Source: Romeriopsis navalis LEGE 11480 (GTDB taxonomy: Bacteria; Cyanobacteriota; Cyanobacteriia; Leptolyngbyales; Leptolyngbyaceae). From it: 46,412 bases of DNA. Below, piece by piece: positions 17,274-26,409 of the stretch (positions are counted from its first letter, which is position 1; the number at the start of each line of letters is the position of its first letter). Location: positions 1 through 46,412 of the forward strand of contig NZ_JADEXQ010000049.1 of assembly GCF_015207035.1 (NCBI RefSeq). Direction: 5' to 3'. Under the pieces are notes generated by a model. That model searched no databases, was not told the origin of the DNA, and saw nothing but the letters and a program-made list of their open reading frames with translations. Position numbers and translations under genes: made by a program.

Positions 17274-18386
17274 ATGAGCGAACTTGCCACCGATGCACTC
17301 TATCAACGGATTCGAGATATCCTCGATGCCGCCAAAATCGGCGTCTCCCGCACCGTCAATACGGCGCAAGTCGTTTCCTACTGGCTCATCGGACGGGAAA
17401 TCGTTGAACAAGAACAACAGGGGCAACAACGCGCCGACTACGGCGAAAGCCTCCTCAAAGACCTCTCCCGCCGCCTCACAAAGGATGTTGGCAAAGGCTT
17501 TTCTTTGTCAAACCTGAAATATATTCGTCAATTCTACGTGGGATTTCCCGATCTTCTAACGGCCACCTCAATTGGTCACGCAGTGCGTGACCAATCTTGC
17601 TCAAGCGACCAATTTGCCACCCTTAGCCAATCTCAATCTAATTGGCAACCCGGTCAACTTCACCCAAACCTCTCCTGGACCCACTACCGCACCCTCCTCC
17701 GCATCGATAACCCTGATGCCCGCGCCTTCTACGAAATCGAAGCCCTCAAAAACAACTGGTCCGCCCGTGAACTCGATCGTCAAATCAACAGCCTGCTATT
17801 CGAGCGCCTCGCCAAAAGTACCGACAAAGCCGGATTGTTGCAACTCGCCACCCAAGGTCAAACCATCCAAACCCCTAGCGACGTATTTAAAGACCCCGTC
17901 GTCATCGAATTTCTTGGTCTACCCGAATCACCGCGCCTCGTTGAATCAGACCTCGAAACGGCACTGATTAGTAACCTCCAGACCTTCCTGCTCGAACTCG
18001 GTAAAGGTTTCGCCTTCGTCTCCCGCCAAGAACGCATTAGCCTCGACGGCGATCACTTCTATATCGATCTCGTCTTTTACCACACCATTCTCAAATGCTA
18101 CGTCCTGATTGACCTGAAAGTCGGCAAACTCAACCACGGCGACCTTGGCCAGCTCCAGCTTTATGTCAATTACTACGATCGTCAACGCTGTGCCCCCGAT
18201 GACAACCCCACCCTCGGCCTCATCCTCTGCTCCGACAAAAACGATGCCGTCGTCAAATACACCCTCGGCCCCGAACAGCAAACCAAAATCTTCGCCAGCC
18301 GCTACAAACTTCACCTCCCCACCGAAGCCGAACTCCAAGCCGAACTCAATCGCGAAATCGCCCAACTCCGTGCGGATGAATCGTGA
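17274..18386 (+). CDS. YhcG/DUF1016-family PD-(D/E)XK nuclease-fold protein
   Basis: A 370-residue protein with the two parts of the YhcG family. The N-terminal DUF1016_N region (about 1-180) has the VSYWLIGREIVEQEQQG and GFSLSNLKYIRQFY segments. The C-terminal PD-(D/E)XK-like domain (about 220-360) contains DGDHFYIDLVFYH and VLIDLKVGKL, which supply the Asp and D-x-K residues of that nuclease fold. Such genes often sit beside type I restriction genes, but their role is not established. A part in defence is my inference. It starts 53 nt after hsdS. Codon usage is strikingly C-ending (ctc, gcc, aac), as in the last part of hsdS, unlike the rest of the locus. Confidence 0.85.
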   Translation: MSELATDALYQRIRDILDAAKIGVSRTVNTAQVVSYWLIGREIVEQEQQGQQRADYGESLLKDLSRRLTKDVGKGFSLSNLKYIRQFYVGFPDLLTATSIGHAVRDQSCSSDQFATLSQSQSNWQPGQLHPNLSWTHYRTLLRIDNPDARAFYEIEALKNNWSARELDRQINSLLFERLAKSTDKAGLLQLATQGQTIQTPSDVFKDPVVIEFLGLPESPRLVESDLETALISNLQTFLLELGKGFAFVSRQERISLDGDHFYIDLVFYHTILKCYVLIDLKVGKLNHGDLGQLQLYVNYYDRQRCAPDDNPTLGLILCSDKNDAVVKYTLGPEQQTKIFASRYKLHLPTEAELQAELNREIAQLRADES

Positions 18387-18744
18387 GTCGGCTGATGAAC
18401 GGAAGTGATACGTATTGATTGTTTGGGTGCAAAGTGTTGGGAATGCGAGCGCTAACGCGAAAACCCTTGATTTGCAGCGCAAACAGGTTTGATCCGTCGG
18501 TCAGTCACATAACCTTTCGTTATATCTTCACTTTTGCCAGACCCCCTGGGTATCCTGATGCTATGAATGGGCCGACTCTAGCTCATTCCCGTATCACTGG
18601 AAATCTTGGGTAGGACCTCTCGCTGAGTAAGTTATCGGTGTCGGTAGTTGGCTGACTTCGTGGCATCGAAAACTGCAAGCGTGTGGAAATCTGAGCTGAA
18701 CCATTATTTTCGCGGGTACTCAGTTCAATGGTGCCAAAATAAAA
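18387..18744. other. Intergenic region upstream of the c-di-GMP signalling operon
   Basis: About 360 nt between the restriction island and the signalling genes. I see no convincing gene, RNA or terminator. It presumably holds the promoter for the gene at 18745, but no clear -35/-10 pair stood out. Confidence 0.4.
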
Positions 18745-20688
18745 ATGTCTAAACTGCTCGCTGCCCAACTTGCATCACCATTTTGTCCCCCCAATGCCTC
18801 TCCCTCAATCCTGGTTGTGGATGACATTCCGGACAATTTGCGGTTGCTCTCCACGACGCTGACTCAGGTAGGCTACAACGTGCGGGGTGCGATCAACGGG
18901 GCGATCGCTATGATGAGCATTACGATGGATGCCCCCGATCTGATTTTGCTGGATGTGACCATGCCGGGGATGGACGGATTCGAGGTCTGTCAACAACTCA
19001 AGGCAGCGCCCGAAACCGCTGAAATTCCGGTGATTTTTATCAGTGCCCTGGGAGCCGTGCTCGATAAAGTGAAGGCCTTTGAAGTTGGCGGTTCGGATTA
19101 CATTACCAAGCCGTTCCAGATTGAGGAAGTGCTGGCCCGGGTCCAGGCGCATGTCGAACTGAGTCAACTCAAGCAACAACTCAAGCACCAAAATCAACGG
19201 CTTCAGACGATGCTGGCCTTGCAGCAGCAGGCCGAGACCCAGGTCCTCCAGTTGAATCAGGAACTGGAGCAACGCGTCCTGGAGCGAACGTCGCAACTCC
19301 AAGCAGCGAACCACCGCCTCCAACAGGAGATGCAAGAACGCCAACAAGCGCAGGCGGAGGTGCTGCATTTAGCGATGTACGACCCGTTGACTGGTCTGGC
19401 GAATCGCACGCGGTTACTAGAATGTCTCAATCAAGTTTTGACGCCGCGCCAGACTGACTCTGCCCCAACGGTTTCGGATCATAACCCTGTTTTGTTGTTA
19501 TTGGATTGTGCGCGGTTCGAAACGATTACTGACACCCTGGGGCATCGTCGGGGCGACCAGTTACTCATTACCATTGCCCAGCGACTTACGGCAGTCGTGG
19601 CTGAACCGGATCTCGTGGCCAAACTCCGGGGCGATGAATTTGCCATTCTACTCAATCTGCCGAATCGGTCGATCGAACGCTTTATTCAAACGCTACGACA
19701 ATCACTGGCACAGCCGATCGCGCTGGGTGAATACGATGTCATCCTGAATCCTTGGATTGGGATTGCTTTGCCTGACGCGCATTGCCAGGATGCCGAACAC
19801 CTATTTCGGAATGCCTATCAAGCGATGGTCCGAGCCAAGCATCAAGGGATTGGTTGTTGGCAAATTTTTCAGCCGGAGATGCATCAACAGGCCGTGCATC
19901 GCTTGATGCTAGAAGGTCGTCTGCACCGGGCGATCCAGCAGCACCAAATTCAGGTTTACTATCAACCGATTATGGCGTTGTCCGACGATTCAGATACGCC
20001 GACGATCGTCGGGTTTGAAGCCTTGGCCCGCTGGCAACTGCAACCAGAAGCGCAGTTCATTTCGCCCGCTGAATTTATCCTGCTGGCCGAAGAAACGGGC
20101 TTAATCCTACCGCTCGGCGACTTGGTCTTTGAAACCGCCTGTCGTCAAATTCGCGCCTGGAACCAGGATCGTCAGCCTGATCAGGCTTTGTCGATGAGTA
20201 TCAATTTCTCCGTGCATCAGTTGAAGCGTGAGCATGTGGCGGAGCATATTGCCACCATCCTTGAACGGACGCAGGTACAGCCCGAGTGGCTCAAACTAGA
20301 AATTACGGAAAGTGTGTTGATGCAGAATCCTCAAGCGGTCCTCAATGCGCTGGAACAGCTGCGGTTTAAGGGACTGCAAGTCAGTATCGATGACTTTGGT
20401 ACGGGCTATTCCTCCCTGAGTTATCTCCAATCACTGCCGGTGGATATTCTGAAAATCGATCGGGCCTTTGTCAAAGATCTCGCATCGGACCAAGATGACC
20501 TGCGCATTCTCGAAACCATTGTCAGCTTGGCTCATGCCCTGGATCTGGATGTGATTGCGGAAGGTATCGAAACCCCACATCAAGCGACTCGGCTCCGGCA
20601 ACTCGGTGTGGGTTATGGACAAGGCTATTTATTTGCGAAGCCCCTTGAGGGGCAAGCGGCGGGTGCGTTGATGCAGTTGCAGGACTAA
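18745..20688 (+). CDS. Response regulator with GGDEF and EAL domains (c-di-GMP turnover)
   Basis: A 647-residue cytosolic signalling protein. The receiver domain (about 20-140) has the acidic pair in LVVDD (24-27), phospho-acceptor D70 in [13 protein letters not shown] and K122 in ITKPF. A coiled coil follows (about 145-205). The GGDEF domain (about 210-370) has RGDEF at 295-299 in place of GGDEF, a variant that may still synthesise c-di-GMP. The EAL domain (about 385-645) has EAL at 425-427, LEITES, DDFGTG with D549-D550, KIDRAFV and EGIET, so phosphodiesterase activity is likely. Net direction of c-di-GMP change cannot be predicted. The next gene, a hybrid histidine kinase, begins 4 nt after its stop and is the likely phosphate source. 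Confidence 0.93.
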   Translation: MSKLLAAQLASPFCPPNASPSILVVDDIPDNLRLLSTTLTQVGYNVRGAINGAIAMMSITMDAPDLILLDVTMPGMDGFEVCQQLKAAPETAEIPVIFISALGAVLDKVKAFEVGGSDYITKPFQIEEVLARVQAHVELSQLKQQLKHQNQRLQTMLALQQQAETQVLQLNQELEQRVLERTSQLQAANHRLQQEMQERQQAQAEVLHLAMYDPLTGLANRTRLLECLNQVLTPRQTDSAPTVSDHNPVLLLLDCARFETITDTLGHRRGDQLLITIAQRLTAVVAEPDLVAKLRGDEFAILLNLPNRSIERFIQTLRQSLAQPIALGEYDVILNPWIGIALPDAHCQDAEHLFRNAYQAMVRAKHQGIGCWQIFQPEMHQQAVHRLMLEGRLHRAIQQHQIQVYYQPIMALSDDSDTPTIVGFEALARWQLQPEAQFISPAEFILLAEETGLILPLGDLVFETACRQIRAWNQDRQPDQALSMSINFSVHQLKREHVAEHIATILERTQVQPEWLKLEITESVLMQNPQAVLNALEQLRFKGLQVSIDDFGTGYSSLSYLQSLPVDILKIDRAFVKDLASDQDDLRILETIVSLAHALDLDVIAEGIETPHQATRLRQLGVGYGQGYLFAKPLEGQAAGALMQLQD

Positions 20689-20692
20689 TTTG

Positions 20693-23392
20693 ATGTTTAG
20701 GCGCGTTGCCCAATCGATCCATCGCCGGTTATTACGATCGACTTTATTGCTTGTCTCCTGTAGTTGCTTTGCCTGGGGCTTTGCCCCCCAAGCGGCATGG
20801 GCTAAGGCACATGTCTTGGTGATTCATTCTTATCATGCCGAACTGGCTTGGACGAGTCAAAGTAAGCGAGGCATCGATCAAGGTTTTCAAGAGAGCGACT
20901 TAGAGATTCAGATCTTTCATGAATTTCTGGATTTAAAGCGGTATCCATCGGCAGAGCACAAGACGCTCTTTTGGCAGATTTTGCGCCAGAAATACGCCAA
21001 GGCCGACATTGATTTGGTCATGGTGGGGGATGATCCAGGCCTGAACCTCGTGTTGGAAAAGCGGGCGACGTTTTTGCCGGATATCCCGATCGTCTTTTTT
21101 GGCATTAATCAGGTCAGACCGGCTTTATTGAAAGGCGAAAATATCACCGGTGTGTTTGAAACGCACAGTGCGTTAGAAACCATCCTCGAAGCGGTACAGC
21201 ATACTCAAAGTGATGGTGTAATTTTCATCAGCGACTCCAGTGCCACTGGCATCGCGGCTAGTAATGCCGTTGCCGCATTGCGCGATTCGCCGGGCGCACC
21301 AAACCAGATTATTCATCTGGTTGATCTCGTTTCGACTGACATCGCGCAAGTGATTGGTCAATATCCGTCCTCCTGGCCCGTATATCCGGTGGGACAGCTA
21401 CGAGAAAAGCATGCCAAAGGCCCCTTGATTGATATTGCGACCGAAACGGCATTACTCACTCAAGCGGTGCCTAATCCAGTTTATACAACCAGTCTCGATA
21501 AATTAGGCAAGGGCGTTGTGGGGGGCAAAATGCTCAGCGGTTCCTTTCATACCCGTAAAGCCGTTGAGCTCGCCGAAGCAATTCTCCTGGGCACCCCAGT
21601 CAGCGCGATCGAGCCAGTGGTGAAATCCCAGAGCAAATGGTTATTTGACGCCCGGCGGCTGAAAAAACATCGTATTGCGATCGATACTTTACCCGTTGAT
21701 AGCCAGATCCTGTACAAAGAGGCTTCCTGGTGGGAAGCCAATCAGCAGCTACTTTGGGTGATGGCGGCAATTATTATTGCGAGTAGCTTGGTGATTGTCG
21801 GTTTAACCCTGTTAGTTCGGCGTCAACGGGAGATTTCCTTGCAGTTGCGCGTGAAGCAGCGACAACTTGAGGTAGCCCAAAAAACGCTTGAACAACGGGT
21901 GGAGATGCGGACTCGCGAGTTGGCCAAGACGAAGGAGAAGGCTGAGCTGGCGAATAATGCCAAGAGTGATTTTTTGGCGAGTATGAGTCATGAGCTGCGC
22001 ACGCCACTTAATGCAATTCTGGGTTTTAGCCAGTTGATGGAACGGGATACAAAATTAGACGGGGAGCAAAGAAATACGATTGGCATCATTAACCGCAGTG
22101 GCGAACATTTGCTCACGCTGATTAATGACATTTTGGCGATGTCAAAAATCGAGGCGGGACATATGACGCTGAATTTGGCGGATTTTGATCTGCACTGTCT
22201 ACTGCAATCTCTGCACGAAATGCTGATGCCGAAGGCGAAGGCGAAAGGGGTGCAATTAGCGTTTCGTTATGCGGCTGACTTGCCTCAGTACATTCATGCG
22301 GACGAAAGTAAGCTGCGCCAAGTGCTGATTAATTTGTTGGGGAATGCGGTCAAGTTTACGTCGCAGGGGCAAATTGTCTTGGCGGCTGATGTCGGTGAAC
22401 AGCCCGACCAGTTACGATTTTTCATCACGGATACCGGCCCCGGTATTTCCGTTGACGAACTTGATCAGTTATTTCAACCCTTTGGCCAAACTGCTGTCGG
22501 TCGCAAGAGTCGCCAAGGTACAGGCTTAGGACTGCCGATTAGTCAGAGTTTCGTTGAGCTAATGGCGGGTCAATTAACGGTTGAGAGTCAGCCCGGCAAG
22601 GGGAGCTGTTTTGCGTTTACGATCCAAATCCAACCCGCATCGATAACTGTCTGCCCGACTGCAGTGGCCGCAATGCGTCAGGTGATTGGCTTAGTTCCTG
22701 CGCCAGTCGTACCCAAGTTGTTAGTGGCCGACGATCATCCCGATAATCAGCAGTTGTTAGTGCAGTTGCTATCGAGCGTTGGGTTTAGGGTGAAGACCGC
22801 CAATAATGGCGAAGCGGCGATCGCCATCTGTGATGAGTGGCAACCGGATTTGGTGTGGATGGATATTGGAATGCCGCTGATGGATGGCATTGAGGCAACC
22901 AAATATCTCAAAGCCCAGGCCACAGCGCCGATTATTATTGCCCTCACCGCGCATACCTTTGAACAGGAAAAAGAGAAAGCCTTGGCGGCAGGCTGTGACG
23001 ATTTTATGCGGAAGCCCTTTCGGATACAGGAAATTTGGGATAAGTTGGCCCAACATTTGGCTGTGAACTATGTCTATGACACCCCGGGGGCAAATGTTGA
23101 AACAACTGTGTCGGAAGCACTTCAAGCTGAAGCGATGCAAATTCAACAACAGCTCGCACTGACGCCAACGGCCTGGAAGCAAGCGCTGCACCAGGCCGCC
23201 AGTCGCTTGAGCAGTGAAGCCGTTCTGCAAATTCTGGATGACCTACCACCAGCGCAAACGGGTTTAAAGCAAGCGATCGTCCAGTTGGTGCAAGATTTTC
23301 GCTATGACCTGATTTTGACCATGCTTGACCCCTTAGCAGTTGTCAATTCCCCCGAAGCTTCTGAACCGATCCTGCAAGCCTCGGTGATGTAG
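20693..23392 (+). CDS. Hybrid histidine kinase with periplasmic ABC-substrate-binding-like sensor
   Basis: An 899-residue membrane sensor. An N-terminal signal/anchor (about 14-37) is followed by a periplasmic region (about 38-340) that resembles the ABC_sub_bind fold of uncharacterised transporter proteins ([36 protein letters not shown]). Next come one membrane helix (about 352-373), a coiled coil, HisKA with H433 in [16 protein letters not shown], and HATPase_c with [19 protein letters not shown] and [11 protein letters not shown]-terminal receiver has D724 in [11 protein letters not shown] and MRKPF. About 120 residues of no recognised domain end the protein. I chose the ATG at 20693 over a TTG one codon earlier. 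The pairing with the REC-GGDEF-EAL gene suggests control of c-di-GMP by a small periplasmic ligand. Confidence 0.92.
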   Translation: MFRRVAQSIHRRLLRSTLLLVSCSCFAWGFAPQAAWAKAHVLVIHSYHAELAWTSQSKRGIDQGFQESDLEIQIFHEFLDLKRYPSAEHKTLFWQILRQKYAKADIDLVMVGDDPGLNLVLEKRATFLPDIPIVFFGINQVRPALLKGENITGVFETHSALETILEAVQHTQSDGVIFISDSSATGIAASNAVAALRDSPGAPNQIIHLVDLVSTDIAQVIGQYPSSWPVYPVGQLREKHAKGPLIDIATETALLTQAVPNPVYTTSLDKLGKGVVGGKMLSGSFHTRKAVELAEAILLGTPVSAIEPVVKSQSKWLFDARRLKKHRIAIDTLPVDSQILYKEASWWEANQQLLWVMAAIIIASSLVIVGLTLLVRRQREISLQLRVKQRQLEVAQKTLEQRVEMRTRELAKTKEKAELANNAKSDFLASMSHELRTPLNAILGFSQLMERDTKLDGEQRNTIGIINRSGEHLLTLINDILAMSKIEAGHMTLNLADFDLHCLLQSLHEMLMPKAKAKGVQLAFRYAADLPQYIHADESKLRQVLINLLGNAVKFTSQGQIVLAADVGEQPDQLRFFITDTGPGISVDELDQLFQPFGQTAVGRKSRQGTGLGLPISQSFVELMAGQLTVESQPGKGSCFAFTIQIQPASITVCPTAVAAMRQVIGLVPAPVVPKLLVADDHPDNQQLLVQLLSSVGFRVKTANNGEAAIAICDEWQPDLVWMDIGMPLMDGIEATKYLKAQATAPIIIALTAHTFEQEKEKALAAGCDDFMRKPFRIQEIWDKLAQHLAVNYVYDTPGANVETTVSEALQAEAMQIQQQLALTPTAWKQALHQAASRLSSEAVLQILDDLPPAQTGLKQAIVQLVQDFRYDLILTMLDPLAVVNSPEASEPILQASVM

Positions 23393-23417
23393 GCCGATCA
23401 CCGATAATCCTTTATGT

Positions 23418-24323
23418 CTAAATGCCACCATACATAAACAAAATTCCGATCCCGACTAACGCCACCAGCACACCCAAAATTGCCTTCCGACTCACCCGTT
23501 CTCCCTGCCATAGGACGATCGGCAGCACAAACAGCGGACTCGTTGCCCCCAAGGTCTGGGCAATGCCCGGTGTCGTATACTTCAGGGCGATCTGTTGGCA
23601 CCAGATCCCTAAATAAGTGCTAAAAAATGAGGCCAACAGCACGGCTTGCAAGAGTTTTTGTGTCTGTACCGCCGATCGTGGTAATACCCGCGCCCGCCGA
23701 TAAATTAGTAAACACTGCACCACAACTGTTCCTCCAACTAATCGTAATACTGCGCTCCATAGTGGATCGATTGTTGTTTGTGATAAAGCAAACCGTGACA
23801 GGATGGCCCCCGCTGCTTCACTGCCAGCGGCTAGTAACGCCAGGCCAATGCCCAGCCATGAGAGGGCTTTTGCTTGCTCCCTGGCCTGGGTGCGTTCACT
23901 AATCACCCAAGCAATTCCGACGATCGTTACGCTAATTCCCACCCAGGCGAGTAATGGCAACTGTTCTTGCAAAAATAGCCAGGAACCGATCGCCGCGATT
24001 GGCGGTGCCGCCACCAAAAGCAGCAAGGTTTGCCGTGCGCCCAGTTGATTGAGCGCGGCAAAATAGACCGTATCGCCAAATCCAATCCCCACGGCCCCAC
24101 TGAGCAACAGCCAGAAGTAAGTTGATACCGATACCTGGGGCCACGGATCGTTGACCAGCCAAATCGTCAGCAACAACATGCCGATCGCCATCAGTCCCTT
24201 GAGCAAATTCAGCGTCAGCGGTGGTGCTTTCTGGCCTAAGTGGGTATAAATCACCGACGACATGGCCCAAAATAACGCCGTTGCCAAAGCCGCCAACTCA
24301 CCCGGAAATGCACTCAAACCCAT
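23418..24323 (-). CDS. EamA/DMT-superfamily transporter
   Basis: A 301-residue inner-membrane protein with ten predicted membrane helices arranged as two EamA repeats of five. The first repeat starts ELAALATALFWAMSSVIYTHLG and the second starts GIGLALLAAGSEAAGAILSRFAL. FFSTYLGIWCQQIALKYT in the second half is a typical DMT helix with the conserved aromatic and Gln residues. Family members export amino acids, nucleotides or other small metabolites. The substrate here is unknown. It lies 31 nt downstream of the amine oxidase gene on the same strand, so the two may share a transcript and a metabolite. It ends 25 nt from the convergent kinase gene. Confidence 0.9.
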   Translation of the reverse strand: MGLSAFPGELAALATALFWAMSSVIYTHLGQKAPPLTLNLLKGLMAIGMLLLTIWLVNDPWPQVSVSTYFWLLLSGAVGIGFGDTVYFAALNQLGARQTLLLLVAAPPIAAIGSWLFLQEQLPLLAWVGISVTIVGIAWVISERTQAREQAKALSWLGIGLALLAAGSEAAGAILSRFALSQTTIDPLWSAVLRLVGGTVVVQCLLIYRRARVLPRSAVQTQKLLQAVLLASFFSTYLGIWCQQIALKYTTPGIAQTLGATSPLFVLPIVLWQGERVSRKAILGVLVALVGIGILFMYGGI

Positions 24324-24354
24324 TCGTCATCACATGAAAACACCATCCCTGATG

Positions 24355-25662
24355 TTAAGCGGTTGTGGTCGATCGTCCCTGCAAGATCTGCTCAGCCGCT
24401 GCAAAGCCGGTTTCGATCGCCCCATGCACTGAAGCTGGACGCAAGACACTCGCGGCTTCTCCGGCAAAGAATAGGCGATCGTCAATTGACCGTGCCAATT
24501 GCTCTCGCATCCCCGTTCCCCCGACTGGCGTGTAGGAATAACCCATCTGGGCATAGGGATCAGCTTGCCAATCAACCAGCTTTGCCGCAACTAGACGGTC
24601 ACGCAAATTCAGTCCAAAGATTTCTTCGAGGTGTGTCACCCCGATCGCGGCTGCGCCGGTTTCCCCCATTGTCCGAATACTGTCACAGGCCGCCGCCCCG
24701 ATAAAGGCTGTAACTACGGGCGCCTCATTCGTAAAGCCATAGCCCGATCGCCACCATAGTTGTGTATCGAGATAGGTATGACATTGCTCCCAATTCTCGG
24801 GCCAGAAAGGTGCATCAAACTTCAAAATGATTTTAATGATGTGGCTTAGTCCGAGGCTGTCGATCGATTGCTGTTTCCAAGCTGGTAATGTGGGTGTAAA
24901 TTGCACCGTCTGATGTTGCAGTAATGCTAGCGGCAACGTGATGACCACACGATCCGCAGTCAAAACCGTATCATTTGTAATGACTTTAACTGTGCTGTCC
25001 CACTCAATTTGCTGCACGACGGTGTTGAGCTGAATATTTAATGCAGTGGCAAATCGATCGATCAAAGCGCTATATCCAGCGCCAAGTCGAAACTCATCGC
25101 AACCGTCGCCTTCATAGGTGTTCTCGACTAAGCCATAGACGCCCAAGTCCTCCCAATACACGCCGTAATCCGCACTGTAAGTATGACTGACGATCTGTGT
25201 AATCTCTGGTGAAAAGGCAATTCCCCGCGCCTCAACCATTGCTGCGACACTTGTGTCCGGTTGCTTTTGCTCAAACCAGGCGTCGGCCCAATCCCAAATC
25301 TTTGAGCCATTGCTTTGGAGCACATCCCGCATGGCTAATTCGGCGGGGCTAGTGTAGTCATTGAGTTTTTTCAGTCCCCTGGCTTGATGTAAGTAATTCC
25401 GATCGTCTGCCAATACTGGCATGAGTTCCAACTCATATTGCTCTGCGAGTTGCCGGGTCAATACTTGTCCGTGGACAAACTCCGCGCCCAACTCCACTGG
25501 ATGCGGTGCAAAGTCGTAGTCTGTGTGGATGCGTCCGCCAATCCGATCGCGCGCCTCCACCACGAGCACATTTTGTCCCGCCGCCTGCAAGCGCTTTGCT
25601 GCGGCCAGACCGGCAGCACCCGCACCAATGACAATCGTGTCGTATTTGGTCGGCAGCGACAT
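24355..25662 (-). CDS. Flavin-dependent amine oxidase
   Basis: A 435-residue FAD enzyme predicted to oxidise an amine (a polyamine or amino acid) with release of hydrogen peroxide. The dinucleotide-binding motif VIGAGAAGLAAAKRL is at about residues 9-23, followed by the GGRIHTD flavin segment. ELGAEFVHG lies near residue 57, and the C-terminal FAD contact FFAGEAAS and HGAIETGFAAAEQIL close the protein, as in monoamine oxidase relatives. The ATG at 25662 is preceded by TTTTGGAG, giving GGAG 7 nt upstream. The frame stays open to 25701, but that would run into the tRNA gene at 25677-25748. The 14-nt gap to the tRNA suggests the mRNA is produced from a tRNA-containing transcript. Confidence 0.9.
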   Translation of the reverse strand: MSLPTKYDTIVIGAGAAGLAAAKRLQAAGQNVLVVEARDRIGGRIHTDYDFAPHPVELGAEFVHGQVLTRQLAEQYELELMPVLADDRNYLHQARGLKKLNDYTSPAELAMRDVLQSNGSKIWDWADAWFEQKQPDTSVAAMVEARGIAFSPEITQIVSHTYSADYGVYWEDLGVYGLVENTYEGDGCDEFRLGAGYSALIDRFATALNIQLNTVVQQIEWDSTVKVITNDTVLTADRVVITLPLALLQHQTVQFTPTLPAWKQQSIDSLGLSHIIKIILKFDAPFWPENWEQCHTYLDTQLWWRSGYGFTNEAPVVTAFIGAAACDSIRTMGETGAAAIGVTHLEEIFGLNLRDRLVAAKLVDWQADPYAQMGYSYTPVGGTGMREQLARSIDDRLFFAGEAASVLRPASVHGAIETGFAAAEQILQGRSTTTA

Positions 25663-25676
25663 AACGATGCTCCAAA

Positions 25677-25748
25677 AGCCGGTAATGCGAGTTGAACGCA
25701 CGACCCCCTAATTACGAGTTAGGTGCTCTACCACTGAGCTATACCGGC
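25677..25748 (-). tRNA. tRNA-Thr(CGU)
   Basis: Folds as a full cloverleaf on the minus strand: acceptor GCCGGTA paired with TACCGGC, D arm GCTC-AGTGGTA-GAGC, anticodon stem CCTAA/TTAGG with loop CTCGTAA (anticodon CGT), five-base variable loop GGGTC, T arm GTGCG-TTCAACT-CGCAT, discriminator T. No CCA is encoded. The CGU anticodon reads ACG threonine codons. A candidate extended -10 lies just upstream and an amine oxidase start codon lies 14 nt downstream. Confidence 0.95.
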
Positions 25749-25766
25749 AATAAATAACCGCTAATC

Positions 25767-25775
25767 AATATAGCA
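25767..25775 (-). promoter_or_regulatory. Candidate extended -10 promoter of the tRNA-Thr gene
   Basis: On the minus strand the sequence TGCTATATT combines a TGn extension with a good -10 hexamer TATATT. It ends 18 nt before the tRNA 5' end, a sensible distance for a short leader removed by RNase P. No clear -35 is seen, as is common with extended -10 promoters. Confidence 0.5.
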
Positions 25776-25862
25776 GGATTTTCCAATGTTGGGCATTTCC
25801 TTCGGGTGAGATTCAGGCTACGATCGGAATCCTGTATCCATCCCACCCTTTCCCTCTATCTT

Positions 25863-26198
25863 ATGAGCCAATCCCTGCGCGAAAAAGACCCAGATAAATA
25901 CGCGAGCCTTGTGGCCGAAGCCCAAGCCCCCTTCCGTAATCTTCGATTATTTGTCTATGCTGCCTGTAGCGTTTCCGGGGCGGTTGGTGGATTTGTCTTC
26001 TTCTTTCGGATCCTAGCAGGCCGTGACCTCTCCCAGACAATCCCCAATTTTGCAGTGCAAGCTGGCGTTGTAGCCTTGACTACTTGGTTGTTTTTGAAAG
26101 AGACAAAAGCCAAGAAAAATGCGATCGCGACGGTCAGGGATGAGATGCAGAAGGGTGCCTACCCCTCTCCTGAGAAGAATCTGAAGAAAAGCTTATAA
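25863..26198 (+). CDS. DUF3493 (LPA1/Rep27-like) small membrane protein
   Basis: A 111-residue protein whose sequence (SLREKDPDKYASLVAEAQAP, then FRNLRLFVYAACSVSGAVGG) matches the DUF3493 family shared by cyanobacteria and plastids, named after the plant Low PSII Accumulation 1 and algal Rep27 proteins. Two hydrophobic helices are visible at about 30-55 and 64-82, followed by a basic tail ending in KNLKKSL. Plant relatives help D1 synthesis or PSII assembly. A similar thylakoid role here is inferred from family only. The ATG at 25863 fits the family N-terminus. The frame is open further upstream to about 25806. It ends in front of a strong terminator. Confidence 0.75.
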   Translation: MSQSLREKDPDKYASLVAEAQAPFRNLRLFVYAACSVSGAVGGFVFFFRILAGRDLSQTIPNFAVQAGVVALTTWLFLKETKAKKNAIATVRDEMQKGAYPSPEKNLKKSL

Positions 26199-26295
26199 AG
26201 TGATTTCTCTCCAAAAAGTCATGGGATTCTTGATCACAGATTGAACGGAACCAGCTTATATAAAGGTTCTAAATCTGGATAAAATCCGATAAAAC

Positions 26296-26334
26296 AAGCG
26301 GGGCGATGGTTCACCATCGCCCCGCTTGGGTTTT
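26296..26334. terminator. Bidirectional Rho-independent terminator
   Basis: A perfect 15-bp stem (AAGCGGGGCGATGGT at 26296-26310 paired with 26313-26327), followed by GGGTTTT on the plus strand. On the minus strand the stem is followed by TGTTTTAT. It sits between the convergent DUF3493 gene and the SLH protein gene and can serve both. Confidence 0.88.
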
Positions 26335-26341
26335 AAAGCAG

Positions 26342-26377
26342 CAGCAGCGGCGCATTGCGAGTCAAGCGCCGCTGCTG
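26342..26377. other. Hairpin downstream of the SLH protein gene
   Basis: A 12-bp inverted repeat (CAGCAGCGGCGC at 26342-26353 and its complement at 26366-26377) with a 12-nt loop, 32 nt past the stop of the minus-strand SLH gene. There is no U tract directly after it. It may protect the mRNA 3' end ahead of the terminator at 26296. Confidence 0.5.
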
Positions 26378-26409
26378 GACGAGTGACGGGACAACGCCCG
26401 AACTCGGTT

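Noticed and set aside
17946-18482. Long minus-strand open frame opposite the YhcG-like gene
   Set aside because: It is a shadow caused by the strongly C-ending codons of the plus-strand gene. Its protein is low-complexity and has no ribosome site.
25663-25701. Longer amine oxidase start at 25701
   Set aside because: The extension would lie inside tRNA-Thr. The ATG at 25662 has a good ribosome site.
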